Notes under the pieces: model-generated
Seen by the model: only the letters and a program-made list of their open reading frames with translations
Databases searched by the model: none
Told to the model about the DNA's origin: nothing
Position numbers and translations under genes: made by a program
DNA from: Anaerolineales bacterium
GTDB taxonomy: Bacteria > Chloroflexota > Anaerolineae > Anaerolineales > JABWBV01
Assembly (NCBI GenBank): GCA_020634875.1
Contig: JACKAX010000006.1
Location: forward strand, 62,001-126,000
Direction of reading: 5' to 3'
Length of the DNA stretch: 64,000 bases
Shown here: positions 1-8,784 of the stretch, piece by piece
How positions within the stretch are numbered: the stretch's first letter is position 1
How the letters are laid out: every line of letters begins with the position of its first letter

Positions 1-1
1 T

Positions 2-1288
2 TTGTTCAACCCAATCACCACCGTGACGACTTTGCTTGCCCCGGCAGATGGCGAAACCGGCGTTAGCCCAGCCCCTTCGTTCTCCTGGGACCCAGTCTTT
101 GGCGCTACATCCTACGGGCTAGACATTGCCACAGATGCTGCTTTCAATGATATCGTCTTTAGTGCGACAGGTATTGAAGGCACTTCGTATGATCTGGCTA
201 TCGCGTTGGGCGAACTGCATGTCTATTACTGGCGCATCAAGGCCAATAATGCCTGCGGGGATGGCAGTCACTCTGGAAGTTTTAGTTTCACAACCAAAGA
301 TGTCCCCTCCATTCTCTTAGTGGATGATGATGATAATAGCCCTTCGGTCATCAACTACTACACCCAGGCCCTCGATGATCTCTCCTGGGTTTATGACGTC
401 TGGCACACCGATGGCACCGACGAAGAACCGACCGCGACGGACCTGGCGCCTTACACAGCCGTCATCTGGTTCACCGGCGACAACACGAACGGAAAAGCCG
501 GACCAGGTGCGGACAGCGAAGCCGCCCTCGGCACATGGCTTGACAATACACAAGGGTGCTTCTACCTCTCCAGCCAGGATTACTTCCAAGACCGTGGTCT
601 GACCGATTTTATGACCCAATACCTCGGCACAGATACGATTACGGAAGGCAACGGCGATTATAGCCAGGTAATTGGCCAAGGCGTGTACAGCGCGTTAGGC
701 ACGCGTTCCCTCCTGTACCCCTTCACCGACTCCGCCGATTGGATCATCCCAGACGGAACTGCAGAAGTAGGCATCGTTGGAACCAACGGACGTGGAGCGG
801 CATTGACCAAAGAGGATGGGTACAAGTCGTCCTTCTGGGTCTTCCCGCTCGAAGCTATCTATGGTTCTCAAAACCGGCGTAACGCACTCAATGCGTTTAT
901 CAACTGGTGCGGGCTGGAACTTCCTTACAATGGTCTGGCTCTTAGCAGTGATCAGGCTGGAACGGCCTCCGCAGGTACGACCTTCACCTACACTCTGACT
1001 GTCACAAACACCGGCAATGTTACTGACCTGTACACCCTATCGCTGGCAGGCAATACCTGGAGCGCCACGCTCTCTACCGAAAATCTAACGATTGACGGCG
1101 GAGCCAGCGCCGAGTTCACTGTTGTGGTAACTGTCCCTATTGATGCAATGGATGGAGAAAGCGACACCGTCACTGTCACCGTCACATCCCAATCAGATAA
1201 CACCCTCACGGCAAGTGCCAGCCTCACGACTACGGCATCTACCGCCAGTACGGGGTTTTCCCTGTATCTGCCTTTGCTCGTCAAGTAA
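2..1288 (+). CDS. Secreted multidomain surface protein, 5' end cut by window
   Basis: The frame is open from the first bases, so the true start and signal peptide lie upstream; the TTG at base 2 is not a credible start. The visible 428 residues match the C-terminal part of the next gene. They comprise an Fn3-like domain (about 10-97, with SPAPSFSWDPV and YYWRI), a Rossmann-like segment starting ILLVDDDDNS and containing AVIWFTGD (about 103-310), and a Ser/Thr/Val-rich beta domain (about 320-415). The last residues, FSLYLPLLVK, resemble the hydrophobic-plus-basic tail common on exported Chloroflexota proteins. The function is unknown; a cell-surface or secreted structural or adhesive role is inferred. 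A strong terminator follows. This gene and the next are tandem paralogues. Confidence 0.8.
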   Translation: MFNPITTVTTLLAPADGETGVSPAPSFSWDPVFGATSYGLDIATDAAFNDIVFSATGIEGTSYDLAIALGELHVYYWRIKANNACGDGSHSGSFSFTTKDVPSILLVDDDDNSPSVINYYTQALDDLSWVYDVWHTDGTDEEPTATDLAPYTAVIWFTGDNTNGKAGPGADSEAALGTWLDNTQGCFYLSSQDYFQDRGLTDFMTQYLGTDTITEGNGDYSQVIGQGVYSALGTRSLLYPFTDSADWIIPDGTAEVGIVGTNGRGAALTKEDGYKSSFWVFPLEAIYGSQNRRNALNAFINWCGLELPYNGLALSSDQAGTASAGTTFTYTLTVTNTGNVTDLYTLSLAGNTWSATLSTENLTIDGGASAEFTVVVTVPIDAMDGESDTVTVTVTSQSDNTLTASASLTTTASTASTGFSLYLPLLVK

Positions 1289-1294
1289 CCTGTA

Positions 1295-1328
1295 TAACGG
1301 GACACAAATTGTGTCCCGTTATTTTTTT
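1295..1328 (+). terminator. Rho-independent terminator
   Basis: A 13-bp perfect stem (TAACGGGACACAA with its complement) around a one-base loop is followed directly by a run of T. It sits 7 bases after the stop of the truncated surface protein gene. Confidence 0.92.
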
Positions 1329-1339
1329 CGAATGGTAAA

Positions 1340-1368
1340 GGGTACGGCGTTCCTGCCGCGCCGTACCC
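1340..1368. repeat. Hairpin in the leader of the next gene
   Basis: A 10-bp inverted repeat, GGGTACGGCG / CGCCGTACCC, encloses nine bases and lies about 50 bases before the start of the following gene. No T-run follows, so it is not an obvious terminator. The GGCGTTCCTG core recalls the hairpin in the flgM leader. Confidence 0.6.
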
Positions 1369-1417
1369 GCTTTCGTTCAAAACGGAAACTACATACGCAT
1401 CTATCAAGGAACAAACC

Positions 1418-4400
1418 ATGAAGAAGTCTACCCGTACCCTGATCATTTTGTGCGCGACGGCCATCCTTGGCCTGTTTTTTCTATTGGGGCTTCAAGCCCA
1501 ATGGCACATGACCGCCCAAACCGAAACCCCTGTGGTCGAGGGCATCTACCGCGGCCTTAGCCCGGTTGTGCAATTTGATGTTTCACCCCCTCTCCGGGAT
1601 ATCCCATCCGCTGAACTCAATTTTCGCTCAGGTATGGAAATCCTGGATGAACGCCCAAGCGGGCTGGAAGGTCCGTTTGGGCCGCAAGATGTAGATCCAC
1701 TTGTACAAGGATTTACTGGCCCCAGCGTGATCCCCACACCCATCGTTTCGTTCAATGGCCCAGCAAATCTGTCCGGCGTGCAACCCCCTGATCCCAATGG
1801 CGATGTCGGTCCGAACCATGTTGTCGTAATGAGTAACCTATCTTTTCAAATTTTTGATAAAGCCGGGAACTCTGTTTATGGGCCAGTTGCCAATAACACC
1901 TTATGGTCGGGTTTTGGCGGCGCGTGCCAAAACGAAAATGCGGGCGACCCGGTGGTTTTGCATGATCAGTTTGCCGACCGCTGGATTCTCACTCAATTCA
2001 CCGCTAACGGCCCAACCTACTACAACTGTTTAGCCATTTCCCAAACCAGTGACCCTACTGGTGCGTATTACCGGTACGCCATCAGCACTGGCTCCAACTT
2101 CCCCGACTACCCCAAATACGGGGTTTGGTCTAATGGTTATTACATTAGCACCCGCGAATTTGCCGGGTCTAGCTTCGCAGGGGTGGGCGCGTACGCCTTG
2201 AACCGGGATGAACTCATTAACGGCAACCCCAACCCCACGATTATCTCTTTTATCGCCGCACCTGGTGGTGCTGCTTACAATGTGGGCGATGGGCTCTTGC
2301 CCGCCGACCTCGATGGCGACACCCTTCCGCCTGCCAACAGTCCCGAATATTACATGGGTTCAATGGATAATGGTGGCCCGTATGGTGCGCCACAGGATGC
2401 CCTCACCCTGTGGGAGTTCAACGCCGATTTCATCACCCCTGGCAACTCTAGTTTCGCGCTCGTCCACACAATCCCCATCTCCGCATATGATACCGTCTTC
2501 CCCTGCTCACCCGGTTCGAGGGATTGTATTCCCCAACCCGGCACAACGCAAAAAATTGACATCCTGTCCTACCGCCAACGCCCCATTTGGCGGCTGGCCT
2601 ACCGGAATTTTGGCAACTACGAAACCCTGGTTACCAACCAATCCGTGGAAGCCTCAACAGGAATGGCCGGCACTCGTTGGTGGGAAATCCGCGACCCAGG
2701 TGGCTCCCCCTTCATCTATCAGGAAGGTACCTATGCCCCCGGCGAATCCGACGGCATTCACCGGTGGATGGGAAGTATCGCGATGGACGGCTCCGGCAAT
2801 ATCGCCTTCGGATTCAGCGCCTCGGATGGCACATCCACCTTCCCAAGTGTTTGGTACACCGGACGGCTGGCGGGGGATCCGTTAGGCACCTTCACACTAG
2901 GCGAAGCCTCCGTCGTGGACGGTACCGGTTCACAAACCAGTGGACAACGATGGGGCGATTACACCTCACTCACCGTTGATCCTACTGATGATTGTACGTT
3001 CTGGTATGTCAACGAATGGCTCCCCGTTACCGGTGGCAACTGGACCCTCCGTATTGGGGCTTTCAAATTCGACGAATGTGGTTCGCCCTTTTCCGTGGAA
3101 GTCACACCTGCAAATGTTGAGGCCTGCGTTTTAACCACCGATGAAGTCGCCTATACCGTGCTGGTTGGGCAAAACACGCTCTTCACTGATCCGGTCACGC
3201 TCGACACTGGAACCCTCCCGACAGGCCTTAGCGCGTCCTTTGACCCCAATCCCATCACCCCTGCCGATCCACCTGCAACCAGCACCCTAACCCTCAGTGG
3301 CATTACCGGGGCACCCGAAGGGCAATACAGTGTGGATGTCATCGGGCAAATCCCCACCCGCACGGTTACCGTAACCGTTCAGTTGAGCCTTTATACAACC
3401 CTCTCCGCCTCCCCCACCCTGCTAACCCCTGCAGATGGCGAAACGGACATTTCCCCCGCCCCGACCTTCTCCTGGACCGCGGTCCCTGGCGCGCAGGGAT
3501 ACGAACTTGAGGTCGCGGCTGACGCTGGCTTTAACGACATCCTTTACACCGCTTCCGTCACGGAAACAACGCACGGCATGCCGATTGCCCTTGACCAACT
3601 ACATACCTACTACTGGCGCGTGCGCCCAGCTAATCTGTGTGGCATCGGAGACTATTCATCGGTCTTCAGTTTCACCACCCGGCGTGTCCCGGCAATTTTG
3701 CTGGTAGACGATGACCATAACAACCCGGATGTGCGTTTCAACTATACTCAAGCCCTTGATAATCTGGGCTGGACTTACGACAGCTGGAACGTTAACGAAA
3801 ACGATGAAGAACCCACGGCATCCGACCTCGCACCGTATACCGCCGTCATTTGGTTTACGGGCAACGAAAACAGTGGCCTGGCCGGACCGAGTGCAGCCAG
3901 TGAAATGGGTCTCAGCACCTGGCTTAATAACACGCAGGGATGCTTTTACATCTCCAGTCAGGACTACTTCCAGGACCGTGGCTTAACCTCGTTTATGACA
4001 CAGTTTCTGGGTGCAGACACCATTTCCGAAGGGAGTGGTGATTACAGCCAGGTTACCGGACAAGGCGTGTACAGTGGCCTGGGCACCCGCTCTCTCTTGT
4101 ACCCCTTCGCCGACTCCGCCGACTGGATTACCGCGGACGATACCGCCGAAGTCGGTATTGTCGGCACCAACGGACATGGCGCTGCACTCACCAAAGACAA
4201 CGGGTATAAAACTTCGTTCTTGGTCTTTCCCCTTGAAGCCATTTACGGCTCCCAAAACCGGCGAAATGCAATAGATGAATTTATCACCTGGTGCGGATTA
4301 GAACTGCCTTTCAATGGCGTTTCCATGAGTACAGATCAGACAGGAACAACGCCGGCAGGCACTACCATGACCTATACCATCTCCATTACCAACACCGGGA

Positions 4401-4672
4401 ACGTTGTAGATCTCTTTAACCTGGCCCTTTCCGCCAATACCTGGACAAGCGAACTTTCCGCTACAAGCGTGACCCTCAATTCAGGCGAAAGCACCACCTT
4501 TCAAGTGATCGTTATTGTACCGGCAGATGTCAATGTGGATGAGATGGACGCGGTCATAGTCACAGCCACCTCCCAAACAAATGGAACGGTTTCTGCGACA
4601 ACCACGCTGACTACCACAGTCAATACAGTTACAGAAACGTACCTGCTCTTCATCCCGCTCATCTTCCGATAA
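1418..4672 (+). CDS. Large secreted multidomain protein with C-terminal YLPL-like tail
   Basis: A 1084-residue exported protein. Residues 1-30 form a signal peptide (KKSTR, a hydrophobic core, then AQA-like residues). Residues about 110-550 look like a beta-propeller-type region (DPNGDVGPNHVVVMSN, DYPKYGVWSNGYYIS). An Ig-like domain follows at about 555-655, then an Fn3-like domain (about 665-760), a Rossmann-like ILLVDDDHNN domain (about 765-965) and a DUF11-like beta domain (about 975-1070). The end, YLLFIPLIFR, matches the tail of the upstream paralogue. An AAGGA Shine-Dalgarno lies 8 bases before the ATG. No catalytic motif was recognised. A surface or adhesive function is inferred from architecture only. 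The tandem arrangement suggests gene duplication followed by loss or gain of the N-terminal domain. Confidence 0.85.
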   Translation: MKKSTRTLIILCATAILGLFFLLGLQAQWHMTAQTETPVVEGIYRGLSPVVQFDVSPPLRDIPSAELNFRSGMEILDERPSGLEGPFGPQDVDPLVQGFTGPSVIPTPIVSFNGPANLSGVQPPDPNGDVGPNHVVVMSNLSFQIFDKAGNSVYGPVANNTLWSGFGGACQNENAGDPVVLHDQFADRWILTQFTANGPTYYNCLAISQTSDPTGAYYRYAISTGSNFPDYPKYGVWSNGYYISTREFAGSSFAGVGAYALNRDELINGNPNPTIISFIAAPGGAAYNVGDGLLPADLDGDTLPPANSPEYYMGSMDNGGPYGAPQDALTLWEFNADFITPGNSSFALVHTIPISAYDTVFPCSPGSRDCIPQPGTTQKIDILSYRQRPIWRLAYRNFGNYETLVTNQSVEASTGMAGTRWWEIRDPGGSPFIYQEGTYAPGESDGIHRWMGSIAMDGSGNIAFGFSASDGTSTFPSVWYTGRLAGDPLGTFTLGEASVVDGTGSQTSGQRWGDYTSLTVDPTDDCTFWYVNEWLPVTGGNWTLRIGAFKFDECGSPFSVEVTPANVEACVLTTDEVAYTVLVGQNTLFTDPVTLDTGTLPTGLSASFDPNPITPADPPATSTLTLSGITGAPEGQYSVDVIGQIPTRTVTVTVQLSLYTTLSASPTLLTPADGETDISPAPTFSWTAVPGAQGYELEVAADAGFNDILYTASVTETTHGMPIALDQLHTYYWRVRPANLCGIGDYSSVFSFTTRRVPAILLVDDDHNNPDVRFNYTQALDNLGWTYDSWNVNENDEEPTASDLAPYTAVIWFTGNENSGLAGPSAASEMGLSTWLNNTQGCFYISSQDYFQDRGLTSFMTQFLGADTISEGSGDYSQVTGQGVYSGLGTRSLLYPFADSADWITADDTAEVGIVGTNGHGAALTKDNGYKTSFLVFPLEAIYGSQNRRNAIDEFITWCGLELPFNGVSMSTDQTGTTPAGTTMTYTISITNTGNVVDLFNLALSANTWTSELSATSVTLNSGESTTFQVIVIVPADVNVDEMDAVIVTATSQTNGTVSATTTLTTTVNTVTETYLLFIPLIFR

Positions 4673-4691
4673 ATGTTCTTCGGATTAACAT

Positions 4692-4728
4692 AAAAACGGG
4701 CACGGTTTCGCCGTGCCCGTTTTTTTTG
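4692..4728. terminator. Bidirectional rho-independent terminator
   Basis: The stem ACGGGCACGG / CCGTGCCCGT is flanked by an A-run on the left and eight T on the right. It therefore can end transcription from both the surface-protein gene and the convergent DUF423 gene. Confidence 0.92.
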
Positions 4729-4739
4729 TTTAAAATAAA

Positions 4740-5108
4740 TTACCCACCCAAACCTGTCATCCCTAACAAAATCCACCCCAAAATAAAGGCTACCCCACCC
4801 AAAGGGGTGATCACTCCAAACCAACGTTTGTTTGTCCCCACCAGAAGATACAGGCTTCCCGAAAATAAAATCGTCCCCAGCACAAAGCACCATCCAGCCC
4901 ACACGGCGAACATAGACCCCGGCCACTGACTTAACGCGAACGAGGCACCTAACAATCCAGCCACATGGTACATCTGATAACGCACTCCGGTTTCAAATGT
5001 TTGCAAACGCTCTGGCGTCAGACGCGACTTCAAAGCATGAGCGCCAAACGCCCCTAATGCCACGCCTATAGCTCCAGAAATAGAAGCAAGAAGAAGAAAA
5101 TTTGTCAT
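4740..5108 (-). CDS. DUF423 family small membrane protein
   Basis: A 122-residue hydrophobic protein with about four membrane segments. It has the DUF423 hallmarks ASISGAIGVALGAFGAHAL near the N-terminus, TFETGVRYQMYH in the middle and a GSLYLL segment followed by TPLGGVAFILGW. The family is widespread (YgdD-like in Escherichia coli) and has no established function. The length is typical. It lies convergent to the secreted-protein gene and shares its terminator. Nothing in the sequence ties it firmly to the lipid genes upstream. Confidence 0.9.
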   Translation of the reverse strand: MTNFLLLASISGAIGVALGAFGAHALKSRLTPERLQTFETGVRYQMYHVAGLLGASFALSQWPGSMFAVWAGWCFVLGTILFSGSLYLLVGTNKRWFGVITPLGGVAFILGWILLGMTGLGG

Positions 5109-5188
5109 ACGGTTATTAATCTTGAGCGAGGATATAGTTGATTAGATAATGAGAATATGTAAGCCTATCTGCCCTATTTATTGCTTAA

Positions 5189-5911
5189 TCAACTCACCTC
5201 AAACGGGTCTGGAGTAGCACTGAAAATACGATGGAGAATTTCTTTTTCGCGCGTGGTGATAGTTTTGAGGAAGTAATCTGATCCTTTCATCTTCTTGAAA
5301 GCTTGATAGCCGCGTTCAAGGAAATCGTGCAGTTCGTCCCATCCGGCTGTTTTAGCAGGGAGACGGGCAAGGGCAAGGGTGGGGGCAGTAAGGGGGCTTT
5401 TGACAAGTTTATCCACCCGTTGTCCGATTTCCGACAGCATATCTATTTGTTTTTCCCGTTCCTGATAATTGTCACACACACGGTAGCCTTCTGCATACAG
5501 TTCGGGGGTGATTTTGTCGGTAACCCCAAGGTTATTTACTAGAGCCTTGGCGAGGTTTTCGTCGAGATCATGGGTCATGTTGTTGAGTTTAAGGACAAGT
5601 GCGAGGGGGTAAAGCAATTCGTCCGGGAGGAAGCGGTTCATCAACTTGTAGAGGGTCTCGGCGTCGTGGTCGCGCTGGCTGAAATCGCGGGGAGCGTAAA
5701 TGTCGGTGAGGAAGAACTGGCATGCGGGGCCATAACGCGGGCTGGTGAGGAGATCGGCGTGGGTACGGGCGAGACGTTCGGATTGGAAGGTGCGGAGGAG
5801 TTTGAGTTCCGGGGCGAGGTCCTGCCCGGAGATACGTCTGCGGCGGGTGGCAGGGTTTGTGACCAGTTCGCGGAAAATTTGGGCAGAGCCAGAGGGTTTG
5901 GATGAAGACAT
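5189..5911 (-). CDS. Conserved hypothetical protein (FFLTDIYAPRDF motif)
   Basis: A soluble, mostly helical 240-residue protein without signal peptide or membrane segment. The stretch FFLTDIYAPRDFSQRDHD (about 66-83) looks like a conserved family signature, and I recall similar motifs in uncharacterised bacterial proteins, but I cannot name the family with confidence. The last third is rich in charged residues (KKMKGSDYFLKTITTREKEIL). It is co-directional with, and 65 bases downstream of, the patatin-like lipase, so a role with that lipid cluster is possible. No catalytic residues were recognised. Confidence 0.7.
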   Translation of the reverse strand: MSSSKPSGSAQIFRELVTNPATRRRRISGQDLAPELKLLRTFQSERLARTHADLLTSPRYGPACQFFLTDIYAPRDFSQRDHDAETLYKLMNRFLPDELLYPLALVLKLNNMTHDLDENLAKALVNNLGVTDKITPELYAEGYRVCDNYQEREKQIDMLSEIGQRVDKLVKSPLTAPTLALARLPAKTAGWDELHDFLERGYQAFKKMKGSDYFLKTITTREKEILHRIFSATPDPFEVS

Positions 5912-5976
5912 GAGGGGGGAGTAATGAAAGGTTAAGGATTTGGATACTAATAATCACTTATCCCCTGATTACTTTA

Positions 5977-7209
5977 TCACGCCATGCTGGCTAAGAGTGC
6001 ATCCAGGTCATCCAGCGTATCGCGGAGGTGATCGGCAGGGGGAGTCTCGGGGAGTTTGCCTGTTTCAAGGATATCACGGACAACTTCGGGGTTGTCGTGG
6101 AAGTGTGAAATGGCGGCAAGTTCTTCGATGACACGGCGGCGGGAGATGGGGATACCATGACGTTCGAGCGTGGCTTTCAGCCGGGGATATTCAGCGGTCA
6201 GGTCGAGGGTGACAGACTCAAATCCATGGCGAGCGATGATAAGTCGAGCAGAATAGCGCATCACGTTATAAAAAAACATTTGCCGATCGTCAGGGCGAGG
6301 TTCAATAAGAATAATATCTACGTCTGGGTGAGATCGACGTAATTGTTTAATATGGTAGTGCAGGCCAGAATGCAGGTTGATGCGCGTCACCTGGTTGGCA
6401 ATGGCTTGCAGGCCTTTGACACTTAGGTAGCCCCCATCTGGGCCAAGGAGGGGAACGTTATGCTCACTGTTATCAAACGGGACAAGTGGATTAATGCAAA
6501 TGACCAGTTTCGCGCCATGTTCAATGGCAAGATCGAGGCTGGCGTTCCCACGCATCCCACCATCCACGTATTCCCGTTGATCAATACGAATGGGTTTATA
6601 CACCAAGGGCAGGGCAGATGAAGCCGCGACGGCTAGCGAAATGGGCGCTTCGAGGTACCCGTTGCCGAAAACCGCCCGTCCACCAGTGTCCAGGTCGGTA
6701 GCAATGATATAGAGTTCTTTTCCGAGGTGATGGAAGGAATTAGTACGGTGATTGGAGAGCAGGGTCTCGCGCAGGTACCGTTCAAGGGCAAGCCCGTCAT
6801 AAAACCCGGAGGGCAGGGCTTCGAGGAGCGACCATAACAGGTCAAAGAGGGACATATCATCGAGGTGACGCAGATAGTGAGACCAAGCACCAATGAAGGT
6901 TTGGGGAAAACGCGAGAAACGGTACAGGAGTTCTGTACGGCTGATGTTAAACAGGTCTTTGCGTTGGATGGGGCGAATTTCGGGGTTGATACCTGCGTTG
7001 GCTTGCATCATTGCTTCTGGGCTAACGCCATTAGCAAGGGAAGAGGCAACAATAGCACCCGCACTCGTGCCAATGAAAATATCAATATCGTTGACGGTAC
7101 GGTCGAGAAGAAGATCGTTAATCGCGCGCAGGGCACCGATTTCATACATGGCCCCGGTGAGACCACCTCCCGCAAGAACAAGGGCTGTTTTGGATGATTT
7201 TCCTGGCAC
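5977..7209 (-). CDS. Patatin-like phospholipase
   Basis: A 410-residue patatin-family acyl hydrolase, expected to release fatty acids from phospholipid or other acyl substrates through a Ser-Asp dyad. The oxyanion-hole glycine loop is GGGLTG at residues 14-19. The nucleophile elbow is GTSAG with Ser49, and the catalytic Asp216 lies in YVDGG. No signal peptide is present, so it is probably cytoplasmic or membrane-associated. The long C-terminal region (about 290-410) is helical and typical of bacterial patatin proteins. Its start is separated by one base from the stop of the SCP2-like gene, indicating co-transcription. Given the nearby phasin and PhaR genes, activity at storage granules is possible but inferred. 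Confidence 0.92.
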   Translation of the reverse strand: MPGKSSKTALVLAGGGLTGAMYEIGALRAINDLLLDRTVNDIDIFIGTSAGAIVASSLANGVSPEAMMQANAGINPEIRPIQRKDLFNISRTELLYRFSRFPQTFIGAWSHYLRHLDDMSLFDLLWSLLEALPSGFYDGLALERYLRETLLSNHRTNSFHHLGKELYIIATDLDTGGRAVFGNGYLEAPISLAVAASSALPLVYKPIRIDQREYVDGGMRGNASLDLAIEHGAKLVICINPLVPFDNSEHNVPLLGPDGGYLSVKGLQAIANQVTRINLHSGLHYHIKQLRRSHPDVDIILIEPRPDDRQMFFYNVMRYSARLIIARHGFESVTLDLTAEYPRLKATLERHGIPISRRRVIEELAAISHFHDNPEVVRDILETGKLPETPPADHLRDTLDDLDALLASMA

Positions 7210-7210
7210 G

Positions 7211-7618
7211 TTACTTACTCCTGTAACCTAAATCCTGCAAGACCAACGGATAAACTTGCTGCCCCGCCTCAATGACCGGGCCGAAAGAGGCAAGTTTCCA
7301 CACGGGGCCGCGGACTTTGATCAGGCCGCGGGCGACAGCGGTTTTGATTTCGAGTTCTTGAAGCAAAATTTGATGAAAGGTGTCGGCAGTGAGGTTCAGT
7401 TCGAGTTCAGGGCGGAGTTTGGTGGGGCCGTACTCGATTTGGAAAGGGGTTTTCCGTCCGTTGACCAGTAACTCTGCCAGGGGGTCGGTGAAGCGCATTT
7501 GGATGATGAGTTTGGCGTTGATAACCGCACGGGCCGCGTCCGGGGTGTGGGTTTGCGCGCGGGTGAGGGTTTCACCAAGGGAGGTGTAGAGGTGGTCAGG
7601 GGAGGAATAAAAGGGCAT
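7211..7618 (-). CDS. SCP2-like sterol/lipid carrier domain protein
   Basis: A 135-residue single-domain protein of the SCP2 sterol-transfer type. The family pattern is recognisable: an amphipathic region (INAKLIIQMRFTDP), a beta strand with charged residues (TKLRPELELNLTADTFHQILLQE), and a short helical segment near LIKVRGPVWKLASFGPVIE. SCP2 domains bind hydrophobic ligands such as fatty acyl groups in a pocket. It lies one base upstream of the patatin-like gene in the same direction and resembles the second SCP2-like gene at 9860-10288. Local lipid ligand delivery is the likely role, but the ligand is unknown. Confidence 0.8.
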   Translation of the reverse strand: MPFYSSPDHLYTSLGETLTRAQTHTPDAARAVINAKLIIQMRFTDPLAELLVNGRKTPFQIEYGPTKLRPELELNLTADTFHQILLQELEIKTAVARGLIKVRGPVWKLASFGPVIEAGQQVYPLVLQDLGYRSK

Positions 7619-7665
7619 GAAAAATGGTCAATTGGGAATGGTCAATTCTCAATTATTATTGGGGT
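7619..7665. repeat. Short-word intergenic repeat (GGTCAATT family)
   Basis: The segment contains GGTCAATTGGGAATGGTCAATT followed by TCTCAATTATTATTGG, meaning the same word recurs in tandem. The same word family appears at about 39306-39335 and 53567-53595. Confidence 0.6.
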
Positions 7666-8772
7666 TTAGCCAAAGAACACCGAACGGCGCTGGGTGAGGC
7701 GGGTGTGCAACATCTGTTTGACTTGATTCCGTGAGAGGTCGGCGAGTTGGTTGACGAGGGTTAAGTCGGTGGCGCGGTCAGGGCCAAAGTCTTCGGTGGA
7801 GATGGGGGGAGCGATGTCGACGTACCATTTGGCGGGGAGGGGGAGCGGGCCGAACAGCGGGAGCGGGAAGAAAGGCGCTCCCGTGAGGGCAGCGAGGGCA
7901 CGGGAATGGTGCAGGGTGGGAGCGGTTTCTTCGGAGCCAACGATGGCAACGGGGATGATCGGGGCACCGGTTTTGAGGGCCATGCGGACAAACGCTTCGG
8001 GATTAAATGGGGTAAGTTTGTAGCGCGCCTTGGGAGTTTTGCCCATTGCGCGAGGTCCTTCGGGGAAGACGGCGATCAGTTCGTCTTGTTCAAGAAGTTT
8101 TTTGCCGTTCTCTTCGGAGGCGACAACCTGCCCCATGCGGACGAGGCTATCGCCAAGGAAGGGGAGGGTGGCGTACCAGGGGTCGAACAGGACGCGGACG
8201 GTTCGCATGGAGGGGTGATCGTTAAGGACGGCAGTGTTGAGCATTAGGCCGTCCCAGGGGAATTGCCCGGAGTGGTTGGCGACGAGGATGGCGCGCCCTC
8301 CATCGGGAACGTGTTCGAGGCCGGTCAGTTCAAGGCGGAAATATTGTTTTTTGAGGAAGTCAAAAAACGGTTGGACAACCTCGATAAATTCGTAATCCAT
8401 GCCCCAGGCATCGGTCTGGTACTCGCCGGTGAAACGGCGTTTGAACTGGTCGCCCCGGTATTCGAGGGTGTAGTTGAGCATGAACCACATGCCTTTCCAG
8501 GTGTCCACATCGAAGAAATCCTGACCGACGGCCCCGCGCAGGCGTTCGAGGATGGATTGCTGCATGTCGGGGGAGAAGCGTTCGAGGTTTTCTTGCAGGA
8601 AGGCGAGCAGGCGTTTGGGGGAGAAGGGGGGCGGGGTGTAGTCAGGGGCACTTTGGCGGACGCGGTTGATCAGGCGGTCGAGTTCTTCAACCAGGTCTCG
8701 GCGGAGGGATTCTTCGTCTACGGGTTCGTCCGCGGGGGTGGGGATGTCTTCGGGGGTGGGTTGATCAGTCAT
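7666..8772 (-). CDS. Lysophospholipid acyltransferase-like protein (PlsC superfamily)
   Basis: A 368-residue protein with a PlsC-like acyltransferase domain in its C-terminal half. The acceptor motif is NHSGQFPWDG, with His167 and Asp174 as presumed catalytic pair. The spacing is longer than the textbook HX4D, as in the NHSG-type subfamily. A downstream FPEGPRAMGK provides the FPEG substrate-binding motif. The N-terminal 150 residues are acidic and helical (EELDRLINRVRQ, LLAFLQENLERFSPDMQQ) and may be a regulatory or oligomerisation segment. It would transfer an acyl chain to a lysophospholipid or a related acceptor at the membrane surface. It is 12 bases downstream of the SDR-like gene and likely in one operon with it. 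Confidence 0.9.
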   Translation of the reverse strand: MTDQPTPEDIPTPADEPVDEESLRRDLVEELDRLINRVRQSAPDYTPPPFSPKRLLAFLQENLERFSPDMQQSILERLRGAVGQDFFDVDTWKGMWFMLNYTLEYRGDQFKRRFTGEYQTDAWGMDYEFIEVVQPFFDFLKKQYFRLELTGLEHVPDGGRAILVANHSGQFPWDGLMLNTAVLNDHPSMRTVRVLFDPWYATLPFLGDSLVRMGQVVASEENGKKLLEQDELIAVFPEGPRAMGKTPKARYKLTPFNPEAFVRMALKTGAPIIPVAIVGSEETAPTLHHSRALAALTGAPFFPLPLFGPLPLPAKWYVDIAPPISTEDFGPDRATDLTLVNQLADLSRNQVKQMLHTRLTQRRSVFFG

Positions 8773-8784
8773 GGGGTTGGGACT

